Source: Bacteroidota bacterium (GTDB taxonomy: Bacteria > Bacteroidota > Ignavibacteria > Kapaibacteriales > UBA2268). Taken from it: a stretch of 64,000 nucleotides of DNA. The translations under genes and the position numbers were made by a program. Below are positions 50,456 through 61,073 of this stretch, one piece after another (the stretch's first letter is position 1; every line of letters starts with the position of its first letter). The DNA lies in contig JAJXYC010000015.1 in the NCBI GenBank assembly GCA_021780815.1, positions 337,796-401,795 of the forward strand, in the 5' to 3' direction. The notes below the pieces were generated by a model. It ran no database searches. It saw nothing but the letters and a program-made list of their open reading frames with translations, and had not been told where the DNA came from.

Positions 50456-51673
50456 TTATTGGATTTTTATTTTCAGGAATTTTCTTTTCCCAACTTTAAA
50501 AATTTTGAAATCAGATAAGTCAATTTTTTCGAATGGATCAGCACATTTTTGGTTTTCAATGTAAACTCCACCTTGTTCAATCATTCTTTTTGCTTCTTTT
50601 TTAGATGGACAAAGGTTAGTTTTTGCAAGAATATCTTGGATAAACATATTTTTATCTTCATTCTCTAAAATAAACTCATCAATTTCATTAGGTAATTCTT
50701 TATTTTTAAAGATTTTTTCGAAATTTTCAAGAGCTTTATCTGCATCTTCTTGTGAATGATATTTTTTAACAATTAATTTAGCAAGACGAACTTTTTCATT
50801 TCGGGGGTGCAAAGAACCATCATCTAATCCTTTCTTGGTATATAAGACTTCTTCTAAAGGAGCAAAAGCGGCATATTGCAAATAACGAGTAATTAAGTTA
50901 TCAGGAATAGACATAATTTTGCCGAACATATTGTCGGGAACATCGCTCAATCCAATATAATTATCATAAGATTTACTCATTTTTTCTACGCCATCAGTTC
51001 CTTCGAGAATTGGCATAGTTAAAATACATTGAGGTTCTAAATTATATGCTCTTTGAATTTCTCTGCCAACGAGCAAATTAAATTTTTGGTCTGTACCACC
51101 AAGTTCCACATCTGATTTAATTGCGGCTGAATCCATTGCTTGCGCCAAAGGATAAAGAAGTTCATGCAAACTAATGGGAGTTCCTTCCTTATATCGTTTC
51201 GAAAAATCATCACGTTCAAGTAATTGGGCAACGGTATATTTCGCCGCCAAATTTATTACATCAACAAAGTTCATAGAAGCAAGCCATTCAGAATTATATT
51301 TTACAGACAATCTTTCTTTGGAAAGTACTAAAGTTGCCTGTTCAAGATAACTTTCACCGTTTTGTCTTGCTTCTTCAAGAGTTAATTGGGGACGTGTTTT
51401 ACTTCTACCTGTTGGGTCACCAATCGTCCCTGTAAAATCTCCAATTATTAAAGTTGCTATATGTCCTAAATCTTGAAATTGTCGTAATTTATTTAAGACT
51501 ACAGCATGCCCGAGATGTAAATCTGGACGACTCGGATCAGCCCCTAATTTTATTATTAAAGATTTATTTTGTTTAATTGATTTTTCTATTTTTTTTACTA
51601 ATTCTTCTTCGGGTATTATTTCTACTGCACCTGAACGAATTAAATCCATTTGTTCATTTACTGTCGGGAACAT
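50456..51673 (-). CDS. tyrS: Tyrosyl-tRNA synthetase
   Basis: KLGADPSRPDLHLGHAVVLNKLRQFQDLGH (HIGH-type), KMSKSYDN (KMSKS), C-terminal S4 domain. Confidence 0.95.
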   Translation of the reverse strand: MFPTVNEQMDLIRSGAVEIIPEEELVKKIEKSIKQNKSLIIKLGADPSRPDLHLGHAVVLNKLRQFQDLGHIATLIIGDFTGTIGDPTGRSKTRPQLTLEEARQNGESYLEQATLVLSKERLSVKYNSEWLASMNFVDVINLAAKYTVAQLLERDDFSKRYKEGTPISLHELLYPLAQAMDSAAIKSDVELGGTDQKFNLLVGREIQRAYNLEPQCILTMPILEGTDGVEKMSKSYDNYIGLSDVPDNMFGKIMSIPDNLITRYLQYAAFAPLEEVLYTKKGLDDGSLHPRNEKVRLAKLIVKKYHSQEDADKALENFEKIFKNKELPNEIDEFILENEDKNMFIQDILAKTNLCPSKKEAKRMIEQGGVYIENQKCADPFEKIDLSDFKIFKVGKRKFLKIKIQ

Positions 51674-52156
51674 TTATACTCCTAATTTTCTTTTTATTTC
51701 CATTTGGGCATCTTTTGATTTTATGTCTTCTCTTTTATCGTATTTCTTCTTTGCTCGAACTAATCCTAACTCAACCTTTACATAAGGTCCTGAGAAGTAT
51801 ATACTTAGTGGTATTATCGTCAAGCCTTTTTCATTTACCGCTACTCTTAATTTTATTGCTTCTCTTGATTTGATTAACAATTTTCTTTGTCTTTTGGGCT
51901 TATGATTCGCTATATTACCAAAAGAATATTCTGGAATATGCAAATTGATAATATATAATTCATTTTTAATTTTATCAGGAAAAGCCGCATACGCATCTTG
52001 TAAGCTACACTTACCTTGACGTAATGATTTTACCTCGGTACCTTGCAATACTATACCTGCTTCAATTGTCTGAACTACCTCATAATCGTGTAAAGCACGT
52101 TTGTTGGAAGTTATTAATCTAACTTTCCTTTCAATATTTTCATTTTCACTTTTCAT
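51674..52156 (-). CDS. smpB: SsrA-binding protein
   Basis: NKRALHDYEVVQTIEAGIVLQGTEVKSLRQGKCSLQDAYA; C-terminal GLVRAKKKYDKREDIKSKDA. Confidence 0.97.
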   Translation of the reverse strand: MKSENENIERKVRLITSNKRALHDYEVVQTIEAGIVLQGTEVKSLRQGKCSLQDAYAAFPDKIKNELYIINLHIPEYSFGNIANHKPKRQRKLLIKSREAIKLRVAVNEKGLTIIPLSIYFSGPYVKVELGLVRAKKKYDKREDIKSKDAQMEIKRKLGV

Positions 52157-52231
52157 TATCTTACAAAATTATGAAAAAAATATCGCATAAGTACGTTCTG
52201 CTAAAATGCAACTTGTTACGGTTATAAAAAC

Positions 52232-52316
52232 TTTGACCTATTTATTTTGCATTAATTACTTGCTATAATAGTTATATGACAACAAAAAATAATAGCATTA
52301 AGCAAAATAGGTCAAA
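52232..52316. other. Extended imperfect stem-loop between two minus-strand genes (structured RNA or terminator candidate)
   Basis: 12-bp perfect outer arms TTTGACCTATTT/AAATAGGTCAAA with further internal pairing (TGC/GCA, TTAAT/ATTAA, TGCTAT/ATAGCA). Confidence 0.5.
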
Positions 52317-52386
52317 TAAACAAATCTTTATTTATCAATTACAAATACAAAATCAAAATAACATAACATTAATACTATTTTAACAA

Positions 52387-53856
52387 TTAAGCAGTTCCGC
52401 TACTATTATTCCGAATTTTGCTATGCTTGTAACCATAAGAAAAGTAAATAATAACACCAATTAACATCCAGCCAATTAATCTAATCCAAGTAGGAAGAGG
52501 AAGAGAAAAAATTTGTACGACAGAAATTAAAGCACCAAGGATAGGAACAAAAGGAACCCAAGGCGTTTTAAATGGTCTATGTAATTCTGGATTTGTTTTC
52601 CTTAGTACAATCACACTAATAGAAACAATCGTAAAAGCCAAAAGAGTACCAATAGAAACCATTTCTCCGAGTGCACCAATTGGAAATAATCCACCAACAA
52701 CAGCAGCGACTGAACCCGTTACTATTGTTGTTATATATGGAGTTCTAAATTTGGGATGTACTTTTGAAAAAATTGGTGGTAAAAGACCGTCTTTTGCCAT
52801 ACTGTAAAAAATTCTTGGTTGCCCTAAAAGAAGAACTAATATTACTGATGATAATCCTGCAATTGCTCCTATTTTAATAAATGGTCTTAACCAAAAAAGT
52901 CCATTACCAGCGGCATCAACACCTACTGCCATTGGGTCGGGAACTAACAATTTATCATATTTCACGATACCTGTTAAAACAAGTGCAACCAAAATATAAA
53001 GTATCGTTGAAATAATAAGCGAAACCATTATTCCAATCGGCATATCTCTTTTAGGATTTTTTGCTTCTTGCGCCGCTGTGGATACCGCATCAAAACCGAT
53101 ATATGCAAAAAATATAACTCCCGCCCCTCTGAGAATTCCACTCCAACCAAATATACCGAATTCTCCTTTATTTTCTGGAATAAACGGCACCCAATTTTGT
53201 GAATTGATATAGGCAAATCCAAATGCTATGAAAAGTATTATTACAAGTATTTTTGCTATTACAATAATATTATTAAAGTTTGTACTTTCTTTTATGCCTA
53301 CTACTAAAAGTGCCGTTACAAAGGCTATAATAAAAACTGCTGGCAAGTTAATCACAGCGCCAGTAGAGAACCAGCCTTTCCCGACCTCATAGGCAAAAGG
53401 AGACTGTGATAGATATGTCGGTATTTTTAAACCAATATCACTTAAAAAACTTGAAACATAACCCGACCAACCTACTGACACTGTCGCCGCTCCAAATAGA
53501 TATTCCAAAATTAAATCCCATCCTATTATCCAAGCTAAAAATTCTCCTATCGTTGCATAAGAATATGTATATGCACTTCCTGCTATAGGTATCATAGAGG
53601 CAAATTCTGCATAAGCCAGTCCAGCAAAACCGCATCCTATCGCTGATATAATAAAGGATATTACTATTGCAGGTCCAGCATATTGTGCCGCCGCTTGACC
53701 TGTTAATACAAATATTCCTGCCCCTATTATTCCACCTATACCTAATGCTATTAAATTAGTCGGACCTAATATCCTTTTTAAAGAAGTTCCCTTCTCCTCT
53801 GACTGAGAAATCAACAACTCAATAGATTTCTTTTGGAATAAACTACTTTTTTTCAT
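52387..53856 (-). CDS. APC family amino acid permease (CAT/YfnA-like)
   Basis: LKRILGPTNLIALGIGGIIGAGIFVLTGQAAAQYAGPAIVISFI; FFAYIGFDAVSTAAQEAKNPKRDMPIGI. Confidence 0.92.
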   Translation of the reverse strand: MKKSSLFQKKSIELLISQSEEKGTSLKRILGPTNLIALGIGGIIGAGIFVLTGQAAAQYAGPAIVISFIISAIGCGFAGLAYAEFASMIPIAGSAYTYSYATIGEFLAWIIGWDLILEYLFGAATVSVGWSGYVSSFLSDIGLKIPTYLSQSPFAYEVGKGWFSTGAVINLPAVFIIAFVTALLVVGIKESTNFNNIIVIAKILVIILFIAFGFAYINSQNWVPFIPENKGEFGIFGWSGILRGAGVIFFAYIGFDAVSTAAQEAKNPKRDMPIGIMVSLIISTILYILVALVLTGIVKYDKLLVPDPMAVGVDAAGNGLFWLRPFIKIGAIAGLSSVILVLLLGQPRIFYSMAKDGLLPPIFSKVHPKFRTPYITTIVTGSVAAVVGGLFPIGALGEMVSIGTLLAFTIVSISVIVLRKTNPELHRPFKTPWVPFVPILGALISVVQIFSLPLPTWIRLIGWMLIGVIIYFSYGYKHSKIRNNSSGTA

Positions 53857-54041
53857 TTAATCTCCTGCAATAATTTTCTTTCGTATTTTTTCTTCGTTTG
53901 TTGTTTTCTTGTTACTTATTTACATTTGCAAAAATACAAAGATTATTTTATTTACAATCAAAGATTACTAAACTTTATTGCTTTTTGTTGAAATACTTTT
54001 GGATAATTGATTATGAGGATTATTCAAATTGTAATTATAAA

Positions 54042-54065
54042 AATTGAATTCTTTTAAATTCAATT
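54042..54065 (-). terminator. AT-rich terminator-like hairpin after the 54083-54913 gene
   Basis: aattgaatt ... aattcaatt, followed on the minus strand by TTT. Confidence 0.45.
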
Positions 54066-54082
54066 GCAATTCGTATTTTTAA

Positions 54083-54913
54083 CTATTTGTTTACATTATT
54101 GCAAGGGCAAATTTTCTTTGCTATTTCTTTGCTAATTTTTAAATCTGGAAATGGAACAAAGTCCAAAATTTTTTTCTTTACATTATCATAACCTTTGTTG
54201 TTACCATCTGTATTTTCAATCCAGTATTTAAGAGCTTCTTCGTTGGTAAATGAGCAAAACTGCATTAATATCACTGCTGAAATATATCCTGCTTGATGCC
54301 AACCATTCCAGCAGTGCATATACATCGGTCCCAATGAAGGATTGTTGATGCGTTCAAGGACCATTTCTAATACTTCCCGAAGACTTTCTTTGCCACTCAA
54401 TGTATTCATCTGATATTTAAGAGTATGGGTAGAATCTTCGTTGTAAAATAAATGTTTTGATAATGAAAAATTTTTGGAATACAAATAAATTGCCTCAGTA
54501 AATCCCAAATTACAAAGATGTTGCAACCCATCTTCTGGCAAAGGATTGTTATTTGCTCTTTTGTTTATTTTATGATAAAAATTGTTGGCTCCCCCACGAT
54601 ATGCAATACCATATAGAATTGTTCGCATATTTCTTGTACCGTAAAGTTCATTAAATCCATCGCCTGTATTGTCAGTTATTTTATTATTTAAACTATCTAC
54701 TTTAAATAATTCTTTGTAAAATTTTACTTTTTCGTCCAGTGTCGTAAATTTAGGAATGCTAATTTGCCGATGAGCAAAACAATTTTGGACAAAAAAATTT
54801 GCTGAAAAATAAAACAAAAAAAAGAAGAAAGAAATTGATCTAGCTTTGGTCATTAACATAATTTTTATCGATACCCCTGATATAGATTTAAAAACGATTG
54901 GTATATATATCAA
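54083..54913 (-). CDS. Secreted PTP/dual-specificity-phosphatase-like protein with degenerate P-loop
   Basis: PMYMHCWNGWHQAGYISAVIL in the position of HCxxGxxR(S/T)G; true start probably at MTKARSISFFFFLF (signal peptide). Confidence 0.6.
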   Translation of the reverse strand: MIYIPIVFKSISGVSIKIMLMTKARSISFFFFLFYFSANFFVQNCFAHRQISIPKFTTLDEKVKFYKELFKVDSLNNKITDNTGDGFNELYGTRNMRTILYGIAYRGGANNFYHKINKRANNNPLPEDGLQHLCNLGFTEAIYLYSKNFSLSKHLFYNEDSTHTLKYQMNTLSGKESLREVLEMVLERINNPSLGPMYMHCWNGWHQAGYISAVILMQFCSFTNEEALKYWIENTDGNNKGYDNVKKKILDFVPFPDLKISKEIAKKICPCNNVNK

Positions 54914-55085
54914 TTGCCTAATAATAGTGCAATGTTTTTTTATTCTGGTTTAATTTGATTCCTTTTTTTAATTCTGATAATAACATACTTTGTAGGTAAA
55001 AATTATTTTTTACAAAATTAATGAAAAGAATAAAAACTCTACCATTACTCAATTTTTTTATAAAATTATGTATATTATGCATAAA

Positions 55086-55121
55086 AAAAATCTCCAATTT
55101 ATATGTCAATTGGAGATTTTT
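55086..55121 (-). terminator. Terminator downstream of thrS
   Basis: aaaaatctccaatt ... aattggagattttt. Confidence 0.85.
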
Positions 55122-55178
55122 CGTTGTTAAAACTTGTATTTTTTCTTAGAAATTTCGTAGGATAAAAAATATTACAAA

Positions 55179-57104
55179 TTAAATTTTATAATCAGGTTCA
55201 TTCATATTTTTAAACAATTCTAAAACATCGTTTAATGATTTAGCCCCTAAATCACCTTTGCCGTGAATTCTTAAAGAAACAGTATTGGTATCAACTTCTT
55301 TTTGCCCAATAATAACAGAAACAGGAATTTTCATTTGTTCAGCTTCTGCAATTTTACGATTAATTTTTTCACTTCTTGCATCAATTTCTGGTCGAAAACC
55401 AAGTTCTTTCAACTTTGATTCAAGTGCAATTGCAAAATCAAGTTGTTTATCACTAATAGGTAAAACTTTTATTTGAACAGGAGCAAGCCAGAATGGGAAA
55501 TTTCCAGCATAATGTTCTATTAAAATAGACATGAATCTTTCCATAGACCCAAAAGGTGCTCTATGAATAATAACGGGACGATGCTTTTGATTATCAGATC
55601 CGATATATTCTAATCCAAATCGTTCAGGCATAACATAATCCACCTGCACAGTACCAAGCTGCCACTTTCTACCTAAGGCATCTTTAACAATAAAGTCAAT
55701 TTTAGGTCCATAAAAAGAGGCTTCGCCTTTACCAATAAAATATTCTAAATTCATTTCGTTTGCAACTTCTGTTAATTCCCTTTCGGCTTGTTCCCACATT
55801 TCAAGACTACCAGCATATTTTTCAGAATTATCATCACGAAAAGAAAGCCGGGTAGTAACCTCCATCCCAAAAGTTTTGAAAACAAGTTGAGTAAGTTCAA
55901 CAGCATTTCTAATTTCATCTTTGAGTTGTGAGTGCATACAATAGATATGAGCATCATCTTGCGTAAAACCACGGACACGAGTAAGTCCAGTAAGTTCACC
56001 AGATTGTTCATAACGATATACAGTACCAAATTCAGCAAGACGAACAGGTAAATCTTTATAGGAACGAGGTTTTAAAGCATAAATTTGATGATGATGAGGA
56101 CAATTCATAGGTTTTAATAAGTATTCTTCTTCTTCTACTTTAATAGGAGCAAATTGAGAATCAGAATAATAAGGATAATGTCCGGAAGTTTTATATAAAT
56201 TTAAATTTCCAATATGAGGAGTAATTACTTCTACATAACCTCTTCTTAATAATTCTTCTTTTATAAAATTTTCTAATTTTCTACGAATAAAAGCACCTTT
56301 AGGCAACCAAACAGGAAGTCCAGCACCAATAGCGGGAGTAATCATAAAAAGTTCTAATTCTTTTCCAAGCTTGCGATGGTCACGTTTTTCAGCTTCTTCT
56401 TTTAAAGTTAAAAATTCATCAAGCAATTGCTTTTTTGGAAAGGTAATCCCATAAATTCTCGTTAACATTTTATTATTAGCATCACCTCGCCAATATGCCC
56501 CAGCAATATTTAACAACTTAATCGCTTTAATTACCGAAGTGTTTGGTATATGAGTACCTCTACATAAATCAGTAAAATTACCTTGTTTATAAAGAGTAAT
56601 TTTTTCATCTTTCAAACCTTCGAGCAATTCAACTTTATAAGGGTCGCCGTCTTTTTTAAAATAATCAATTGCATCTTCCCATCTAATATCTACTCTTTCA
56701 AAATTAGAGTTATGTTGAGCTAGTTCAAACATTTTAGCTTCAATTTTTGGCAAATCTTCATTTGATAATTTAATGCCTTCAGGTAAATCTACATCATAAT
56801 AAAATCCTTGCTCAATAGCCGGTCCAACACCAAATTTTGTCCCTGGATATAAATTTTCAATGGCTTCCGCCATTAAATGAGCTGATGAATGCCAAAAAAT
56901 TTCTTTGCCTTCTTCATCGTTAAATGTTACAATTCTAACTGTTGCATCTTCATCAATTGGCGTTGATAAATCGTATTTAACATCATTTACGAATATACCT
57001 AACGCATCTTTTGCTAATTTATGAGAAATAGATTCTGCAATCTGCTGTCCAGTTATTCCTATAGGATATTCTTTTTGCAAGCCGTCTGGAAAAGTTATTT
57101 TCAT
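55179..57104 (-). CDS. thrS: Threonyl-tRNA synthetase
   Basis: TGS domain; HSSAHLMAEAIENLYPGTKFGVGPAIEQGFYYD; MNCPHHHQIY; GFTQDDAHIYC; RAPFGSMERFMSILIEHYAGNFPFWLAPVQ. Confidence 0.97.
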   Translation of the reverse strand: MKITFPDGLQKEYPIGITGQQIAESISHKLAKDALGIFVNDVKYDLSTPIDEDATVRIVTFNDEEGKEIFWHSSAHLMAEAIENLYPGTKFGVGPAIEQGFYYDVDLPEGIKLSNEDLPKIEAKMFELAQHNSNFERVDIRWEDAIDYFKKDGDPYKVELLEGLKDEKITLYKQGNFTDLCRGTHIPNTSVIKAIKLLNIAGAYWRGDANNKMLTRIYGITFPKKQLLDEFLTLKEEAEKRDHRKLGKELELFMITPAIGAGLPVWLPKGAFIRRKLENFIKEELLRRGYVEVITPHIGNLNLYKTSGHYPYYSDSQFAPIKVEEEEYLLKPMNCPHHHQIYALKPRSYKDLPVRLAEFGTVYRYEQSGELTGLTRVRGFTQDDAHIYCMHSQLKDEIRNAVELTQLVFKTFGMEVTTRLSFRDDNSEKYAGSLEMWEQAERELTEVANEMNLEYFIGKGEASFYGPKIDFIVKDALGRKWQLGTVQVDYVMPERFGLEYIGSDNQKHRPVIIHRAPFGSMERFMSILIEHYAGNFPFWLAPVQIKVLPISDKQLDFAIALESKLKELGFRPEIDARSEKINRKIAEAEQMKIPVSVIIGQKEVDTNTVSLRIHGKGDLGAKSLNDVLELFKNMNEPDYKI

Positions 57105-57294
57105 ATTAATAAATTACTTTTATAAAACAAATTTCAATAAATAAAATTAGACGTATATTTTAAAAATTATTACAAATAATAAAAAAACTATTTATCATTT
57201 TTGTTCCTATTAATTAAGTTATCCGATTTCTGTAATATAAAAATTTGCAATTCGTTTATAATTTATGTTTGGAATTAAGGTAAAATAAATTAAA

Positions 57295-58650
57295 ATGAAG
57301 AAGTATTTTTTGTTATCCTCCCTTGTGATTATGATGTTTAATACAGCAATTTCGCAAGATACACAAAAAATTATAAAAATTGAAGTAAGAGAGCAATTTA
57401 AAAATCAGCTTAATTTTAACAAGCAAAATTTTGATTTTGAAGAAGCATTGAAGTCCGCGGATAAATTTAAATCTTTAATTTTACGCGGAAAATCATTGGA
57501 GTACCTTGACCGACGAATTTCAGCATTCCAAAATCTTGAAGTTTTAGATTTAAGTAATAATCAACTTTCTTCCCTTCCAGAAGAAATCTTATCCTTGAAA
57601 AATCTCAGAATTATAAATTTAAGTGGTAATAAATTCTCTGATTTCCCGGATATTTTATTGCAATTAGGGAAATTACAATCAATTGATTTATCCAGAAACA
57701 ATATTAGAACTATGCTCTTGGATCTATCTAAATCTAAATCTCTAAACAAATTAATCCTTTCAGATAATTATGCGGATACTTTAAATTTTATCAAGCCAAA
57801 TATTGGTATTAATGAACTATATATATCAAATTGTAATTTAACAAGTATACCCTATTCAATAAGCAATTTAAAATCTTTAAAAGTATTAGGTTTGAATAAC
57901 AACAAACTCATTACTATTAATCATTCTTTGCAAAATTTGAAATATTTACAAAAATTAAACCTTTCATCTAATAATATATCAGACTTTCCTGATATATTCG
58001 TCCTTCAAAATTTACAATATCTTGATTTATCCAATAACTTTATTGAACAAGTAAATTTGCAATTTAAAGCCAAAAGTGATTTGCAAAGTTTAATTTTAGT
58101 TCACAACAAAATCACTAATTTCAATCCAAATGATTGTTTATCAAAATTAGAAAATTTGGATTTATCAAATCAAAATTCAAACATATTAAATGCAAATTTT
58201 GAAAAATTAACCAAATTGCGTTACTTAAATATAAATTCAATCAAAACAGGAAAAATCGTTGGTTTAGATAATTTAACCAATCTATATTCAATAGAATTAG
58301 CAAATTTAGGTTTAACAAGTTTTCCTCCTTATTTGCAATATTATTCTCAATTAAAAAAACTTAATTTATCTTATAATTATATTTCTCAAATTCCTGATTT
58401 TATATCTAAATTAAAAGAATTAGAAACAATTATGATGATAAGGAATAATTTAAATCAATTATCAGAAGAATTTTGCACTCTTCCAAAATTAAAATGGGTA
58501 ATGTTAGATAACAATAATTTAACTTCTTTACCTCAATCTCTATTTAGTAACAAATCACTCAAAGTAATTTCTTTAAGAGGAAATAAATTCCCAGACCAAG
58601 TCAAAGAAAATATAATGAAAGAAAATCTTGACTTAAAAATTTCCTTCTAA
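57295..58650 (+). CDS. Secreted leucine-rich-repeat protein
   Basis: Signal peptide; repeated LxxLxxLDLSNNxLxxLP-type units. Confidence 0.9.
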   Translation: MKKYFLLSSLVIMMFNTAISQDTQKIIKIEVREQFKNQLNFNKQNFDFEEALKSADKFKSLILRGKSLEYLDRRISAFQNLEVLDLSNNQLSSLPEEILSLKNLRIINLSGNKFSDFPDILLQLGKLQSIDLSRNNIRTMLLDLSKSKSLNKLILSDNYADTLNFIKPNIGINELYISNCNLTSIPYSISNLKSLKVLGLNNNKLITINHSLQNLKYLQKLNLSSNNISDFPDIFVLQNLQYLDLSNNFIEQVNLQFKAKSDLQSLILVHNKITNFNPNDCLSKLENLDLSNQNSNILNANFEKLTKLRYLNINSIKTGKIVGLDNLTNLYSIELANLGLTSFPPYLQYYSQLKKLNLSYNYISQIPDFISKLKELETIMMIRNNLNQLSEEFCTLPKLKWVMLDNNNLTSLPQSLFSNKSLKVISLRGNKFPDQVKENIMKENLDLKISF

Positions 58651-58961
58651 TTAAAAAAGCACTCAAATTATTAAACCAAAAAATCCTTGTTATCCTAAAT
58701 ATTTGATTTTTAGGGACAAGGTATTTAAAAAAATTTTGATGAATAATTAACAAAATTCATTTTTTATAAAATATATTTTACAAATATAAAATATACTATT
58801 AAATAATAAGTTACAAAGATTAATTTCTCCTCATATAAGTATTATCAAAGAAATTTCTAATAAATCATAAAAATTAAAATAAATTAATTTTAAATTTTGA
58901 ATTATTTTATAGTCTAAATTATTTAATTTTGTAATTATAAGAATAAACTTTTTTTAATAAA

Positions 58962-59435
58962 GTGAATAAAATGGTCAAGAATGCTGAAAAAGTCGAAATA
59001 GAGCCAATAACTGATTTGATATGCGAATTGACTCGTAATTGTGGAATAAAGGAAGATTATTTTGCACAACAGTTTAATTTAACACCAACTGAGCTAAGAT
59101 TTTTGAAATTGTTCGTGTTTTCATCTTCTTATACCAGCAAGGATTTATCAAAATTGCTAAATATTACACCAGGTAGAGTTACTCATATAGTAACTTCATT
59201 AGAGCAAAAAAAATTATTGCAAAGAACTAACAATGTCAATGATAAAAGAGTAATTAACGTGAGTCTTCAGCCACGTGCTACTTCTTTTATAGAAAATTTA
59301 TACTATGGTTACAATGAATTCCAGAAGAAGATACTTCAAGATGTTGGAGATGAGCAACTTAAAGTTATTCAAAACTCTCTTGAAATTTTAGTTGACATAT
59401 TTAAAAAATGGGTAAACGAAAAAAATACTTTATAA
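58962..59435 (+). CDS. MarR family transcriptional regulator
   Basis: TSKDLSKLLNITPGRVTHIVTSLEQKKLLQRTNNVNDKRVINVSLQPRA. Confidence 0.88.
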   Translation: MNKMVKNAEKVEIEPITDLICELTRNCGIKEDYFAQQFNLTPTELRFLKLFVFSSSYTSKDLSKLLNITPGRVTHIVTSLEQKKLLQRTNNVNDKRVINVSLQPRATSFIENLYYGYNEFQKKILQDVGDEQLKVIQNSLEILVDIFKKWVNEKNTL

Positions 59436-59503
59436 TATAAAGTATTTTTCACTTGTATAAAAAGACAATAAACAACTTATGTTAAATAAAAAATGGATAG
59501 ACG

Positions 59504-61072
59504 GTGAAAAAAATCGTATTATTACTTGCTTTTTTTAGTTTAGTTGTTATAGTGGCTATCGGGTATCTATCAGATAGAAATTACGAACCAACTATAGTCC
59601 AACAATTAAAGCAAAAGTATTCAAAAAAATATCCCAAAGATGTTGACCACAGCCGATTTCCTATTTTACAACAAAAATTTACCAGTCCACAACAAGTTAC
59701 AGAAGCTTGTGAATCTTGCCATAATTTAACTGCTCATCAAATAATGAATTCTAATCACTGGAATTGGGAAAGAGCAGAATTTATTAAAGGTAAGGGAATT
59801 GTGTATTTAGGAAAAGCAAATGCCATTAACAATTTCTGTATTGGTACAAAAGGGAACGAATTAAGCTGTGCAAAATGCCATATTGGCTACGGCATGGATT
59901 CAACTCGTAAAATTTTCGCAGATTCAACAAACATTGATTGTTTAGTGTGCCATGATAACACTGAAACTTATGCGAAAGCAGGCGAAAAAGGTGGAGCTCC
60001 TGCTCCAGGACTTGATTACAACAAAATTGCACAAAGTGTTGGAAAACCCAAAAGAACAAATTGCGGTGTTTGCCACTTTTATGGCGGTGGTGGAAACAAC
60101 GTTAAACACGGCGATTTAGAAATGTCTATGTTTGAGCCTACGAAAGAAGTTGATATTCATATGGGAACTGATGCACTAAACTTACAATGCGTTGATTGCC
60201 ATACTACAAAACAGCATATGATTTCGGGAAAACTATATTCATTAAGCTCAATGAATTTAAGTCGTGTAACTTGTGAACAATGCCACACTGAAACTCCACA
60301 CGAAAGCGACATCTTAAACGAACATACTTATAAGGTTGCTTGCCAAACTTGCCATATTCCAGTTTATTCTAAAGTAAATTCTACAAAAATGTACTGGGAT
60401 TGGTCAACTGCTGGAAGATTAAGAAATGGTGAACCTTACGAAATTGATGATAGTTTAGGTAACCACACTTATTTATCTATTAAAGGTAGTTTTATTTGGG
60501 CAAGAAATGTAAAGCCTGATTACATTTGGTTTAATGGAACCGCTTCTCACTATTTAGAGGGAGATGTTATTAACGATACAACAAAACCACTTGTGTTAAA
60601 TCCATTGCATGGCTCTTATAATGATTATGAATCAAAAATTATTCCAGTAAAAATTCACGTTGCAAAGCAACCTTTTGATCCTGTCAATAAAATACTAATT
60701 CAACCAAAGTTATATTCTCCTGAAAAAGGCGAAGGTGCTTTTTGGCAAGATTTTAATTGGATTACTGCCTCATCAGTTGGAATGAAAGATGCAGGATTAC
60801 CATTCAGTGGAAAAATTTCATTTATTAAAACTGAAATGTATTGGCCTATAAACCATATGGTATCCTCAAAAGAACAGTCAGTTCAATGTATTGAATGTCA
60901 TACAAGGAAAAACAGCCGTTTGGCAAAATTAAAAGATTTCTATATGCCCGGTCGTGATTACTCTCCATTTGTAGATATTGCTGGTAATTGGTTAATTATT
61001 TTAACTTTACTCGGAGTTTTAACACACGGAATATTAAGAATGTTTTCTTCAAAAAAATCAAAGAAGGTGTAA
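59504..61072 (+). CDS. Octaheme c-type cytochrome (octaheme tetrathionate reductase-like) with C-terminal TM
   Basis: Eight CxxCH motifs: CESCH, CAKCH, CLVCH, CGVCH, CVDCH, CEQCH, CQTCH, CIECH; N- and C-terminal hydrophobic helices. Start may be GTG. Confidence 0.85.
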   Translation: MKKIVLLLAFFSLVVIVAIGYLSDRNYEPTIVQQLKQKYSKKYPKDVDHSRFPILQQKFTSPQQVTEACESCHNLTAHQIMNSNHWNWERAEFIKGKGIVYLGKANAINNFCIGTKGNELSCAKCHIGYGMDSTRKIFADSTNIDCLVCHDNTETYAKAGEKGGAPAPGLDYNKIAQSVGKPKRTNCGVCHFYGGGGNNVKHGDLEMSMFEPTKEVDIHMGTDALNLQCVDCHTTKQHMISGKLYSLSSMNLSRVTCEQCHTETPHESDILNEHTYKVACQTCHIPVYSKVNSTKMYWDWSTAGRLRNGEPYEIDDSLGNHTYLSIKGSFIWARNVKPDYIWFNGTASHYLEGDVINDTTKPLVLNPLHGSYNDYESKIIPVKIHVAKQPFDPVNKILIQPKLYSPEKGEGAFWQDFNWITASSVGMKDAGLPFSGKISFIKTEMYWPINHMVSSKEQSVQCIECHTRKNSRLAKLKDFYMPGRDYSPFVDIAGNWLIILTLLGVLTHGILRMFSSKKSKKV

Positions 61073-61073
61073 A

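Noticed and set aside
54918-55109. 63-aa minus-strand ORF
   Set aside because: Runs through the left arm of the thrS terminator hairpin; no recognisable domain
57295-58650. LRR protein as an effector or unusual system
   Set aside because: Ordinary leucine-rich repeats with a signal peptide and no linked partner; nothing beyond the family call
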